From: Allobosea sp. LC85
GTDB taxonomy: Bacteria; Pseudomonadota; Alphaproteobacteria; Rhizobiales; Beijerinckiaceae
NCBI RefSeq assembly: GCF_000735605.1
Contig: NZ_JPKG01000006.1
Location: 372,001-436,000 of the forward strand
Direction: 5' to 3'
Length of the DNA stretch: 64,000 bases
Made by a program: the position numbers and the translations under genes. The notes under the pieces were generated by a model that worked only from the letters and a program-made list of their open reading frames with translations, made no database searches and had not been told where the DNA came from. Positions 1-8,005 of the stretch are shown piece by piece (the stretch's first letter is position 1; each line of letters begins with the position of its first letter).

Positions 1-1
1 C

Positions 2-472
2 GAGATCCGCATTGGCGGCTACGGCTTCCCGGTTGGCGATGAGGGCAGCGGCGCCGATCTCGGCCTTGCCGCCATTCGCGTCTCGCTGCGCGCCCATGAC
101 GGCCGGGAGCCGCAAACGCGCTTCACGAAGGACGTCCTGGCCAGGTTTCAGGGGGACCCGTTCGAGGTCATCGCCTGGATGGACAAGGCGCACGCCACGG
201 ACTACGCGACGCTCGCGCCTCTCGTGCTGCGCCATGCCGATCTCGGCGACTCGCATGCCCGCGCCATCATGCAGAATGGTGCGGCCCTGATCGACGCCAT
301 GGTGCGCACTCTGTTCGAACGCGAGGTGCCACGCGTGGCGCTGATCGGCGGCCTGTCCTCCGCGATGGAGGCCTGGCTTGCGCCCGATGTCAGGCGCAGG
401 CTCTCTGCCGTCAGAGGCGACGCGATCGCGGGGGCGCTATCGCTGGTGCGGAGGCATCACGCGCCGGGCTGA
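2..472 (+). CDS. N-acetylglucosamine kinase-like protein (BadF/BadG family), 3' part
   Basis: The gene enters from the left edge, so only the C-terminal 156 residues are seen. Reading from base 2 gives the stretch GYGFPVGDEGSGADLGL near the start, the sugar-kinase ASKHA signature of eukaryote-type GlcNAc kinases in the BadF/BadG/BcrA/BcrD ATPase family. A later ALIGGLSSAMEAWL segment fits the C-terminal nucleotide-binding part. The expected role is ATP-dependent phosphorylation of GlcNAc or glucosamine in the cytoplasm, probably in cell-wall or chitin sugar salvage. The true start and any sugar transporter neighbours lie outside the window. The last 16 bases overlap the convergent DUF1330 gene. 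The family is clear from the motif, but exact substrate specificity is inferred. Confidence 0.8.
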   Translation, partial: EIRIGGYGFPVGDEGSGADLGLAAIRVSLRAHDGREPQTRFTKDVLARFQGDPFEVIAWMDKAHATDYATLAPLVLRHADLGDSHARAIMQNGAALIDAMVRTLFEREVPRVALIGGLSSAMEAWLAPDVRRRLSAVRGDAIAGALSLVRRHHAPG

Positions 473-765
473 GGCCCGTCATAGCCACCGATGATGACAA
501 GATCGGACTTCCCGGCCTGCGCCAGATGCCTGGTGGCTTCCTGGTATTCAGGCGACTCGTAGCAGGCGCGCGCCGTTGCCTCGTCCTTGAACTCGATGAC
601 GACGTTGTGCTTGCGCCCCTCGCCGCGTGCGAGCTTGTACTCGCCGCCACGCACCAGGAACTTCGCGCCGAATTTGGCGAAGGCGATGGCATTCAGGGTG
701 CGATACCTGGCGTATGCCTCCTGATCTTCGACATCGACTCGGGCAACCCAGTATCCCTTCGCCAT
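457..765 (-). CDS. DUF1330 family protein (copy 2 of a tandem pair)
   Basis: This 102-residue protein starts MAKGYWVARVDV and carries the DUF1330 pattern: an initial K-G-Y-x-(I/V)-x-R strand, a central RGG, an EGxxxxxNVVIEFKD strand and a YxSPEYQ helix. These features match the small ferredoxin-like (dimeric alpha-beta barrel) fold. The ATG at 765 is preferred over a longer in-frame start at 855, which would run inside the upstream gene. The protein lies 4 bp downstream of a paralogue with the same architecture, so the two are probably co-translated. No function is established for the family, and no catalytic residues can be named. Confidence 0.85.
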   Translation of the reverse strand: MAKGYWVARVDVEDQEAYARYRTLNAIAFAKFGAKFLVRGGEYKLARGEGRKHNVVIEFKDEATARACYESPEYQEATRHLAQAGKSDLVIIGGYDGPQPGA

Positions 766-769
766 GACT

Positions 770-1057
770 TTAGAGCCCTTCCACGACAACGAGATCGATC
801 TCGCCGGCGCCTTCACGCTCCTTGCGGGCAGCGGCATATTCCGGCGAATTCGCATAGGCCTTGGCCATCTCGAAATCCTTGAACTCGATGATGACGTTGC
901 GGGCCCGGCCCTCGCCTTCGGCCACAGTCATCTGGCCGCCGCGCACGATCGGCGTGCCGCCATACTGCTTGATCACCTCGGAGGCCTTGGCGGCATAGAC
1001 CGCCCAGAGCGTCGCGTTGGAGACCTTGGCGCGACCGATGACATATCCCTTGGGCAT
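770..1057 (-). CDS. DUF1330 family protein (copy 1 of a tandem pair)
   Basis: This 95-residue protein begins MPKGYVIGRAKV and shares the layout of the next gene: RGGQMTVAEGEGRARNVIIEFKD, then a YANSPEYAAARK helix and a hydrophobic final strand (EIDLVVVEGL). It is a member of DUF1330, with a ferredoxin-like fold and usually about 95-100 residues. It is first of the pair, with only 4 bp to the downstream copy. The two proteins are diverged, so the duplication is old, and they could form a heterodimer (inference). It lies downstream of pyrF on the same strand with a 41 bp gap, possibly in one operon. The biochemical role is unknown. Confidence 0.85.
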   Translation of the reverse strand: MPKGYVIGRAKVSNATLWAVYAAKASEVIKQYGGTPIVRGGQMTVAEGEGRARNVIIEFKDFEMAKAYANSPEYAAARKEREGAGEIDLVVVEGL

Positions 1058-1098
1058 TTCCAGCTTCCGTTCTTGGGGTGAAACCTGTTCCGGCCAGA

Positions 1099-1806
1099 CT
1101 ACGAAGCCGCGGCGATCTCGTCCATGATCGCGGCAGCCGCCGCACGCGGATCAGCTGCGCGGATAATGGGGCGGCCGATGACGAGATGGTCGGCGCCGAC
1201 GCGGATCGCCTCGCCGGGCGTCAGGGTCCGCTTCTGGTCGCCAGCGGCGCTTCCCGCGGGGCGAATGCCAGGCGTCACGATGACCATGTCCGGGCCAATG
1301 ATGTCGCGGACGATTTCGGTCTCGGCGGCGGAGCAGACGATGCCGTCGATGCCCGCGCTGCGGGCCTGCTGGGCACGCAGGCGCACGAGATCGCGCACGG
1401 CGAGACCGTAGCCGGCATCGCGCAGATCGCCATCATCGTAGGAGGTAAGCGCGGTGACGGCGAGCAGCTTCAGATCGGAGTCGGCCCGGCCCTCGACCGC
1501 GCCGCGCATGGTCTGTGGATAGGCATGCACGGTGAGGAAGGTGACGCCGAGCTTGGTCAGGGAATCGACGCCCTCGGTGACGGTGTTGCCGATGTCGTGC
1601 AGCTTGAGGTCGAGAAAGACCTTCTTGCCCTCCGAAATCAGCTGACGCGAGAGGTCGAGCCCGCCGGCAAAGGCGAGGCGGTAGCCGATCTTGTAGAAGG
1701 TCGCCCCATCGCCCAGTTCGGACACGATGCGGTAGGCGTCCCAGATCGTCGGCACGTCGAGCGCCACGATCATGCGGTCACGAAGATCGTTGATCTTGGC
1801 GGTCAT
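1099..1806 (-). CDS. pyrF: orotidine 5'-phosphate decarboxylase
   Basis: This 235-residue TIM-barrel enzyme makes UMP from OMP in the last step of pyrimidine synthesis. The active-site motif [10 protein letters not shown] spans residues 66-75 and holds the catalytic Asp-Lys-Asp array (D66, K68, D71). The phosphate-binding end includes VTPGIRP and VIGRPI. Length is normal for the bacterial short form. The start codon overlaps the stop of the upstream phosphatase gene (ATGA at 1803-1806), so translation is probably coupled. Nothing appears to be missing from the catalytic set. Confidence 0.97.
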   Translation of the reverse strand: MTAKINDLRDRMIVALDVPTIWDAYRIVSELGDGATFYKIGYRLAFAGGLDLSRQLISEGKKVFLDLKLHDIGNTVTEGVDSLTKLGVTFLTVHAYPQTMRGAVEGRADSDLKLLAVTALTSYDDGDLRDAGYGLAVRDLVRLRAQQARSAGIDGIVCSAAETEIVRDIIGPDMVIVTPGIRPAGSAAGDQKRTLTPGEAIRVGADHLVIGRPIIRAADPRAAAAAIMDEIAAAS

Positions 1807-2387
1807 GACGCTGCGAACTCCTCAATCGATTGCCAGCCGTGCTGCACGATTCGCGTCGTTACGTCGAATGCGAAGAGATTGCCACCGCCTGCGGGCTGAT
1901 CGCGCAGGCGTGTGATGGGCGCGCCCGACACAGCGCAGAGCAGCAAGGTGCCGACCCCGCCATGGCCGACGAGCAGAATGTCGCCATCTCCCGCCGCGCT
2001 TAGCACGGCCTCAGTTTCGCGAATGATCCGCGACTGCGCATCGACCGCCCGTTCCCAACCGCGAACGCTCAGCTCCGGATTGGCGAAGAATTCGTCCGCC
2101 ACCTTCTCGAACTCCGGCGGCGGCAGGAAGCCTGTCGCCGAGCGATCGTTCTCGTGCATGGCCTCACGGATCTCGACGGAGAGGCCGAGTTGCTTCGCGA
2201 CGCATTCCGCCGTCTCGATCGCCTTGCGCTCGGCCGACGAGACAATGAGTCGGGTTCTGGCGAGCCCCGGCGCAACCCCGAGCGCCAAGGCCCGTTCCCG
2301 CCCAATGTCCGACAGCCCCCAATCGGGCACGGGCACGGCTGGATCAATCTTGACCTGGGGATGGCTGAGATAGCGGACGACACCCAT
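1803..2387 (-). CDS. histidine phosphatase family protein with atypical first motif
   Basis: This protein of about 194 residues has the histidine phosphatase (phosphoglycerate mutase-like) fold. It carries a [11 protein letters not shown] helix, an [11 protein letters not shown] segment equivalent to the usual S-x-x-x-R-x-x-x-T-A motif, and a C-terminal VGHGG with the second catalytic His. The first motif is unusual: YLSHPQV instead of the standard L-x-R-H-G-E, so the His is kept while the adjacent Arg and Gly are lost. The ATG at 2387 is chosen because an AAGG sequence lies upstream and the conserved strand begins there; a GTG at 2405 is also possible. It overlaps pyrF by 4 bp. The substrate is unknown. 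Confidence 0.75.
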   Translation of the reverse strand: MGVVRYLSHPQVKIDPAVPVPDWGLSDIGRERALALGVAPGLARTRLIVSSAERKAIETAECVAKQLGLSVEIREAMHENDRSATGFLPPPEFEKVADEFFANPELSVRGWERAVDAQSRIIRETEAVLSAAGDGDILLVGHGGVGTLLLCAVSGAPITRLRDQPAGGGNLFAFDVTTRIVQHGWQSIEEFAAS

Positions 2388-2412
2388 CACATCGGACCTT
2401 CGCACATGAACA

Positions 2413-3171
2413 TCACTTCAGCGCCAGCACGAACATGATGGCGATCAGCGCAATCAGCAGATTCATCATCCAGCGATTGAGCACGGTCAGCTGGCGCAGC
2501 TTGCGGAACTCGATGCCGTCCTCCGGGTCTGCATCCGGAGCCTCAGTGGGATGGGCTGCCGGCACCGGATGCGGCTCTTCCTGCCTGCGCCCCCGCTGAG
2601 ACCAGCTCAGGCTCTGTACCAGTCCCTTGGCACTCCCGCTCGTGCGACCGTCGGCCTCGATGCCGAGATACCAGGTCAGGGGGCTGCCGGCCGGCGGATC
2701 GCAATCGGCATCGCTGATCCAGAGATTGGTCGCCGCCGAGATCGAGATGGCATCGACCAGTCCCGCCTGCAGATCGCGCTTCAATTCGGCATAGACCGGT
2801 GCGGAGACGAAAAGATCGGCCGAAAAAGCACCGGCATGGGGAGCATCCGCTTCGTCGTCAAACCCCAGCCTGAGCAGCATCTTGCCTTCGCCGGTTTCGG
2901 GAAGAGCGCGGATGCTCAGCGCGACATGCTGAGCACGGTCCGCAAAGCCGGCACGCGCGAGCCAATCGCGCCCGAGAGAGCCAAAGCCGCGAAGGCTGGC
3001 AACGGAACCGAGGGAACCGTTCTGGCTGGAATAACCTGAGACCACATCGAGCGGCCCAGTTTCAAGCAGGAGGTGCCGGGCCGGACTCTGTACGAACGCA
3101 TTGCGCTCGCCCTCGATCGTCAATCGGCCGTCCGCAGTCGTAACGGCTCGTGTCGTCGCGTCCGGTCTCAT
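2413..3171 (-). CDS. hypothetical tail-anchored membrane protein
   Basis: This 252-residue protein was not recognised. Its N-terminal two thirds are soluble and rich in beta-type segments, with no signal peptide. An acidic, proline-rich linker follows (about residues 195-220). A single hydrophobic helix closes the protein (MMNLLIALIAIMFVLALK), giving a tail-anchored topology with the bulk in the cytoplasm. It lies upstream of the histidine phosphatase and pyrF on the same strand, 25 bp from the preferred start of the former, and may share their transcript. No catalytic motif is visible, and the function is unknown. Confidence 0.75.
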   Translation of the reverse strand: MRPDATTRAVTTADGRLTIEGERNAFVQSPARHLLLETGPLDVVSGYSSQNGSLGSVASLRGFGSLGRDWLARAGFADRAQHVALSIRALPETGEGKMLLRLGFDDEADAPHAGAFSADLFVSAPVYAELKRDLQAGLVDAISISAATNLWISDADCDPPAGSPLTWYLGIEADGRTSGSAKGLVQSLSWSQRGRRQEEPHPVPAAHPTEAPDADPEDGIEFRKLRQLTVLNRWMMNLLIALIAIMFVLALK

Positions 3172-3241
3172 CTCAACTCTGCCCCCCGCCGGCCCCTTCT
3201 AGACCAGCGCGGAGGCAAACGAAATCCGGAGTTCGTCTCGC

Positions 3242-3886
3242 TCACGCCGTCTCGCGCGCGAGCTGGGCGAAAACCTTGGTCCAGACATCCGGCGTCTGCG
3301 CGCCCGAAACCGCGAGCTTGCCTTCGACGATGAAGAAGGGCACGCCGGTAACCCCGACCTTCTGGGCGTGAGCCTCGAGGCCGATGATCGTCTCACGCAA
3401 TTCATCATTGGTGAGTTCGTCGCGGGCCGCATTTTCCTCGAAACCGAGTTCGGTCGCGATCGCCACCAGCGTCTCGAGATCGCCGATATCACGCCCGTCC
3501 TGGAAATAGGCCTTGAACAGCGCCGCCTTCATCTCGGTGCCGCGCTGCACGGTGGAAGCGGCCGCGATCAGCATATGGGCCATGCGGGTATTGGGCGTGC
3601 GTGTAACCTTCGACCAGTTGAAGGTCACACCGCTTTCGAGCGCCGCTTCCGAGAGCCTGATCTCGATTTCCTTGCGCTTGCCGGACCCGAACTTGGCATC
3701 GAGATAGCTCGTCCGGTCCGCACCGTCCGCAGGCATGTCTGGGTTGAGCTCATAGGGCAGCCAGGTGATGGCGACGCGGTTGGTCAGACCGTGATTCGCC
3801 AGCGCCGTCTCGAGCCGCGCCTTGCCGATGAAGCACCAAGGACAGACCACATCCGACACGATGGCGATGGGCATTTTCTCTTGCAT
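3242..3886 (-). CDS. DsbA family oxidoreductase (FrnE-like)
   Basis: This 214-residue protein has a thioredoxin-like fold with an inserted helical domain. The redox motif CPWC lies at residues 15-18 (SDVVCPWCFIG), and the cis-proline loop TGVPFF lies near residue 180. These match the FrnE/2-hydroxychromene-2-carboxylate isomerase branch of the DsbA superfamily. No signal peptide is present, so it should act in the cytoplasm as a disulfide or polyketide-type oxidoreductase. The ATG at 3886 is supported by AAGGAG with good spacing; an upstream start at 3922 would overlap epmB. The physiological substrate is not predictable. Confidence 0.9.
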   Translation of the reverse strand: MQEKMPIAIVSDVVCPWCFIGKARLETALANHGLTNRVAITWLPYELNPDMPADGADRTSYLDAKFGSGKRKEIEIRLSEAALESGVTFNWSKVTRTPNTRMAHMLIAAASTVQRGTEMKAALFKAYFQDGRDIGDLETLVAIATELGFEENAARDELTNDELRETIIGLEAHAQKVGVTGVPFFIVEGKLAVSGAQTPDVWTKVFAQLARETA

Positions 3887-3918
3887 GACCGCTCCTTGGC
3901 GATGCGCCGCGCTGGTAC

Positions 3919-4971
3919 TCAAACTGGCGGGTAGGAATGCTGCGTACCGAAACGGTCTTCAGCCCGCGCCTCGGCGCCCGGCGTCTCGCAGCCTGAAAGG
4001 AAGGACGGACCGACGGGTATCTTGCCGGCCCCTCCGGGGATGTCGAGGATATAGGTCGGCTGGCACAGGCCCGAAAGATGGCCTCGCAGGCTTTTGACGA
4101 GGGCTTGCCCCTCCGCCAGCGACAGCCGGAAATGCGAGGTGCCCGGTGCGAGATCCGGATGGTGCAGGTAATAGGGCTTCACCCGGTTCTCGACGAAGGC
4201 ACGCATGAGCGCCGATAGGGTCTCGACATCGGCATTGACGCCCTTGAGCAGCACGCTCTGGCTGAGCAGGACATGGCCGGCATCGGCAAGGCGCGCAATC
4301 GCGGCACGGGCCGCCGGCGTGAACTCGCGCGGATGGTTGGCGTGAATGGCGATGTAGCTCGCCTTGCCGGGCACGCGCAGGGCGCGAGCGTAATCGGCCG
4401 TGACCCGCTCGGGATCGACCACTGGCACTCGCGTGTGCCAGCGCGTCACCTTGATATGCGGGATCGCCGCCAGCCGCTTCGCGACATCGCGCACACGGCG
4501 CCCGGAAAGGATGAACGGATCGCCACCCGTCATGATGACCTCCCAGATCTCCGGCCGGGAGGCGAGATAGGCAAGCGCCGCGTCGAGCTTTTCGCCAGCA
4601 AGCGAGGCGCCGCCCGGTCCGACCATCTCGCGCCGGAAGCAGAAGCGGCAATAGACCGGGCAGGCATGGACGAGCTTCAGCAGGGCGCGGTCGGGATAGC
4701 GATGGACCACCCCCTCGACCGGCGAATGCGCCTCGTCCCCGATCGGGTCCGCCATTTCCTGCGGCAAGGTCAGCAGTTCCGCCGCATCGGGGATGAACTG
4801 GCGCGCGATCGGATCGGCCGCATCGGATGGGTCGATCAATGCCGCGATCGCGGGAGTGACGGAGACGGCGTAGCGCCCGGCAACCGCATCCAGCGCCGCG
4901 CGCCGCGCCGGCACAACAAGCCCCTGCGCCACAAGCGCGTCGATGCTGCGAAGAGGGGTGTGGGCGGTCAT
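3919..4971 (-). CDS. epmB: EF-P lysine 2,3-aminomutase (radical SAM, KamA/EpmB-like)
   Basis: This 350-residue radical SAM and PLP enzyme carries the cluster motif CPVYCRFC at residues 104-111 (C104, C108, C111), then GGDP, a radical SAM core strand. The C-terminal PGGAGKIPVG holds the expected PLP lysine near residue 317. Length matches EpmB rather than the longer catabolic lysine 2,3-aminomutase. It should convert alpha-lysine to beta-lysine for attachment to elongation factor P. The start at 4971 overlaps the epmA stop (ATGA), and efp is the next gene beyond epmA. That neighbourhood makes the EF-P assignment strong. A longer reading frame upstream to 5337 lies antiparallel to nothing useful and is ignored. 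Confidence 0.92.
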   Translation of the reverse strand: MTAHTPLRSIDALVAQGLVVPARRAALDAVAGRYAVSVTPAIAALIDPSDAADPIARQFIPDAAELLTLPQEMADPIGDEAHSPVEGVVHRYPDRALLKLVHACPVYCRFCFRREMVGPGGASLAGEKLDAALAYLASRPEIWEVIMTGGDPFILSGRRVRDVAKRLAAIPHIKVTRWHTRVPVVDPERVTADYARALRVPGKASYIAIHANHPREFTPAARAAIARLADAGHVLLSQSVLLKGVNADVETLSALMRAFVENRVKPYYLHHPDLAPGTSHFRLSLAEGQALVKSLRGHLSGLCQPTYILDIPGGAGKIPVGPSFLSGCETPGAEARAEDRFGTQHSYPPV

Positions 4972-6032
4972 CGGCCTGTCCTGCCCGGTTCGGCCACCGG
5001 CGTCCAGAGCACATCCTCGATCCGGCGCGCACCGGTGCAGAGCATCACCAGCCGGTCGAAGCCGAGCGCGATGCCGGAGGCCGGCGGCATCGCATCCAGG
5101 GCCGCGAGGAAATCCTCGTCGAGCGGATAGCGTTCGCCATAGATGCGCTGCTTCTCGTCCATGTCCGCCTCGAACCGCCGACGCTGCTCGGCCGGGTTCG
5201 TCAGTTCCCCAAAGGCATTCGCAAGCTCGACGCCGCAGGCATAGAGCTCGAAACGCTCGGCCACGCGCGGATCGCCCGGCTTCGGCCGCGCCAGGGCCGC
5301 TTCCGAGATCGGGTATTCGCAAAGGATGGTGGCGCAACCGCGACCAAGATGCGGCTCGATCTTCTCCGAGAGAACTCGGCTGAAAATGTCCGACCAGCTG
5401 TCATCCTCGGCAAGCCGGATGCCGGCGGCACGTGCAGCTGCGGCGAGGGCCTTGCGATCGGTCTCCCCATGATCCGCGATGGTCGCGAGCAGGTCGACGC
5501 CAGCATGCCGAACAAAGGCATCATGCAGGGTCAGGCGCTCGGGTTCCGCGAAGGGATCGGCAGTCAAGCCCCGCCAGTGCAGCAGGCTCGCGCCGGCGGT
5601 GCGCGCCGCTTCGGCCAGCAGGGCCGCGGCATCGGCCATCAGTGCATCGTAATCCTCGCCGGCGCGGTACCATTCCAGCATGGTGAATTCGGGATGGTGC
5701 AGCGCCGTGCGCTCCCGATTGCGGAACACCCGGGCGAAATCGAAGATGCGGCTTTCGCCGGCCGCCAGCAGCTTCTTGGCCGCGAATTCCGGGGAGGTGT
5801 GCAGGTAATAGGGATGCACGCCCTCGGCATCGTCGATCAGCGCGGTCGCGAAGCCATGCAGATGCGTCTCATTGCCCGGCGAGACCTGCAGGATCGCCGC
5901 CTCGACCTCGATGAAGTCGCGCGCCTCGAACCAGCGTCTCAGCGCTGCCTTGATGCGTCCGCGCGCCAGCAACGCAGGCCGCCGATCGGCATGAATATCC
6001 GGCCGCCACCAGGGCGGATGTCCCTCGGCCAT
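4968..6032 (-). CDS. epmA: EF-P--(R)-beta-lysine ligase (EpmA/PoxA/GenX)
   Basis: This 354-residue class II lysyl-tRNA synthetase-like protein lacks the N-terminal anticodon-binding domain, the hallmark of EpmA. Class II motif 2 is visible as FRNRE...HHPEFTMLEWY, and motif 3 as GIALGFDRLVML. It should adenylate beta-lysine and attach it to the conserved lysine of EF-P. The ATG at 6032 (MAEGHPPWWRP) gives the standard length; the longer start at 6137 would run into efp. It is divergent from efp with about 115 bp between starts and is translationally coupled to epmB. EpmC, the hydroxylase found in enterobacteria, is not in the window. Confidence 0.94.
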   Translation of the reverse strand: MAEGHPPWWRPDIHADRRPALLARGRIKAALRRWFEARDFIEVEAAILQVSPGNETHLHGFATALIDDAEGVHPYYLHTSPEFAAKKLLAAGESRIFDFARVFRNRERTALHHPEFTMLEWYRAGEDYDALMADAAALLAEAARTAGASLLHWRGLTADPFAEPERLTLHDAFVRHAGVDLLATIADHGETDRKALAAAARAAGIRLAEDDSWSDIFSRVLSEKIEPHLGRGCATILCEYPISEAALARPKPGDPRVAERFELYACGVELANAFGELTNPAEQRRRFEADMDEKQRIYGERYPLDEDFLAALDAMPPASGIALGFDRLVMLCTGARRIEDVLWTPVAEPGRTGR

Positions 6033-6147
6033 CGAACCTCGGTTAAGAATCTCTGCAAGCTTCCGTTTCGCCCGCGAATGCGGTAGTTCCGCGGCGACGA
6101 AATCCGCATAGCGCGCGCGCTCGATGCGCACCAGCAAGGAAACTCAC

Positions 6148-6717
6148 GTGGTCAAGGTCATCGCCAGCTCCGTTCGCAAGGGCAACGTTCTCGAACTCGA
6201 CGGGCATCTCTGCTCGGTCATCTCGGCGGAGAGCTTCTTTCCCGGCAAGGGCACCCCGACGACGCAGATCGATATGCGCCGCATCTCCGATGGCGTGAAG
6301 ATGACACAGCGCTACAAGACAACCGAGCAGGTCGAGCGCGCCTATGTCGAAGACCGGGATTTCACCTATCTCTACCAGGACGGCGAGCAGTACGTCTTCA
6401 TGAACCCCGAGACCTTCGACCAGATCCATGTCGACAACGCGGTCGTCGGCGACATGGCGCCTTATCTGCAGGAAGGCATGAAGGTCTCGCTCTCGGTCTT
6501 CGAGGACAAGGCTGTCGCGATCGAGTTGCCGCAGCGCGTCACGGTCGAGGTTGCCGAGACCGAGCCGGTGACCAAAGGTCAGACAGCCTCGTCCTCCTAC
6601 AAGCCAGCGATCCTGACCAACGGCGTGCGCACCGCGGTGCCGCCGCATATCGGACCAGGCACTCGCATTGTCGTGATGACGGCCGACGGCTCCTATGTCG
6701 AGCGCGCCAAGGACTGA
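6148..6717 (+). CDS. efp: translation elongation factor P
   Basis: This 189-residue protein (three beta-barrel domains) relieves ribosome stalling at polyproline. The domain I loop contains PGKG with Lys34, the site modified in the EpmA/EpmB system. The ending [16 protein letters not shown] is typical of domain III. GTG at 6148 is chosen as start because AAGGA sits at good spacing and the family begins with this [12 protein letters not shown] strand; an ATG at 6124 would add eight unconserved residues. A strong terminator follows at 6767-6796. It is divergent from the two genes whose products modify it. Confidence 0.97.
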   Translation: MVKVIASSVRKGNVLELDGHLCSVISAESFFPGKGTPTTQIDMRRISDGVKMTQRYKTTEQVERAYVEDRDFTYLYQDGEQYVFMNPETFDQIHVDNAVVGDMAPYLQEGMKVSLSVFEDKAVAIELPQRVTVEVAETEPVTKGQTASSSYKPAILTNGVRTAVPPHIGPGTRIVVMTADGSYVERAKD

Positions 6718-6766
6718 TGCAGCCCGCCCCCTGTCATCGGCAGGCGAGCGGTATTATCGATGGTGC

Positions 6767-6796
6767 AACGGGCCCTTCCGGGCCCGTTTCGCTTTT
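6767..6796 (+). terminator. rho-independent terminator after efp
   Basis: A perfect 9 bp inverted repeat (AACGGGCCC, TTCC loop, GGGCCCGTT) is followed by TCGCTTTT. It lies about 50 bp after the efp stop codon and before the DUF1993 gene, so it should end the efp transcript. Confidence 0.85.
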
Positions 6797-6811
6797 GAGG
6801 GATCCCGCATC

Positions 6812-7330
6812 ATGCCGTTATCCGTTCACGCCGCCGCCTTCGCGGGCATTATCCAGACCCTGAAGGCGCTGAGCGCCATTCTCGACAAGGCTGTGGCGCA
6901 GGCGGAAGCCCGCAAGATCCAGCCCGACGTCCTGCTCAACAGCCGCCTGGCGCCGGACATGCTGCCCTTTACCCGGCAGATCCAGCTCGCCTGCGACTTC
7001 GCCAAGAACGCTGCAGCGCGAGTGAGCGCCGGCGAGAACCCGAAATTCCCGGACGAGGAGAAGACCTTCCCGGAACTGAAGGAGCGGATCGCCAAGACGC
7101 TCGCCTTTGTGCAGAGCATCGACGATGCGGCACTCGAAAGCGGCATCGGCAAGGACGTCACCTTCCCGCGCGGTCAGCAGCAGACGGTGACGATGACGGC
7201 CGAGGCCTATCTGACCCGCTTTGCCGTGCCCAACTTCTATTTCCACGCCACCACAGCCTACGCGATCCTGCGCGAAAACGGCTTTGACATCGGCAAGCGC
7301 GACTTCCTCGCCGACGTCTTCGAGGCGTGA
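6812..7330 (+). CDS. DUF1993 domain-containing protein
   Basis: This 172-residue all-helical protein begins MPLSVHAAAFAGIIQTL. It contains the DUF1993 pattern: an R-L-A-P-D-M-L-P-F-x-R-Q-I-Q region near residue 45, a PDEEKTFPELKERIAKT helix, and the closing NFYFHATTAYAILRENGFDIGKRDF. The family belongs to the DinB-like four-helix group, but most members have no assigned function. The ATG at 6812 lies just after the efp terminator and gives a full-length domain. A GNAT gene starts 7 bp downstream, so the two are probably co-transcribed. It is cytoplasmic, with no signal peptide. Confidence 0.88.
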   Translation: MPLSVHAAAFAGIIQTLKALSAILDKAVAQAEARKIQPDVLLNSRLAPDMLPFTRQIQLACDFAKNAAARVSAGENPKFPDEEKTFPELKERIAKTLAFVQSIDDAALESGIGKDVTFPRGQQQTVTMTAEAYLTRFAVPNFYFHATTAYAILRENGFDIGKRDFLADVFEA

Positions 7331-7337
7331 CGACTGC

Positions 7338-7823
7338 ATGGCCGCGGCTGTCTCGATGAAATCGGGCGACCAGGTCACGATCGCGCGCGCGGCGGCGTCG
7401 GACGCCGCCGCCATCGCCGGTCTCTACCTCGCCGCGCGGGCCGATGCACTGCCCTGGCTGCGGCGGGTCCATAGCGATGAGGCGGTGCGCGACTGGATCA
7501 TCCATGATCGCCTCACGCGCGGCGAGAACTGGGTTGCCCGGCTGGGCAACGAGGTCGTCGGCTTCATGGCGCTCGACGGCGACGATCTCGACCAGCTCTA
7601 TCTGAAGCCCGGTCATTATCGGCAGGGCTTCGGCTCAAGACTACTCGCCAAGGCCAAGGAACGCAGTCCGCAGCGGCTTCACCTCTTCTGCTTTCAACAC
7701 AACGCACGCGCCCGCGCCTTTTACGAGAAGCACGGCTTCAAGATCGTCGACATGAACGATGGCAGCCGAAACGTCGAAGGAGAACCGGACATTCTCTACG
7801 AATGGCGGCCGAGCGCTCCTTAA
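7338..7823 (+). CDS. GNAT family N-acetyltransferase
   Basis: This 161-residue acetyltransferase shows the GNAT acetyl-CoA loop as the YRQGFGSRLLAKAKE segment (about residues 94-108), preceded by the LDQLYLKPGH strand. The last motif is NARARAFYEKHGF, which is typical of motif B. The substrate cannot be read from sequence. It starts 7 bp after the DUF1993 stop; an alternative ATG lies at 7356. The operon partner gives no hint about substrate. Confidence 0.88.
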   Translation: MAAAVSMKSGDQVTIARAAASDAAAIAGLYLAARADALPWLRRVHSDEAVRDWIIHDRLTRGENWVARLGNEVVGFMALDGDDLDQLYLKPGHYRQGFGSRLLAKAKERSPQRLHLFCFQHNARARAFYEKHGFKIVDMNDGSRNVEGEPDILYEWRPSAP

Positions 7824-8005
7824 GCCCTTGCAAACGGCAGCCCCCATCCCCACTTGAGGTTCACGGCGATGTCGAGGGCGTTCCACTGTCCTCCATCTCC
7901 GTTGAAGACGGCCATGAGCCGAACGTGTGACGCCGGATGTACGCGCGCCCGTTCTGGACATGGCCGTTGGCGTTTCCGGGGCCCGATGGCCCCGGGACGC
8001 AAGTT

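Noticed and set aside
7820..8002. A 60-codon minus-strand frame in the gap before the LysE gene
   Set aside because: It has no ribosome-binding site and no recognised motif, and overlaps the end of the GNAT gene. A decayed gene fragment is possible but not supported.
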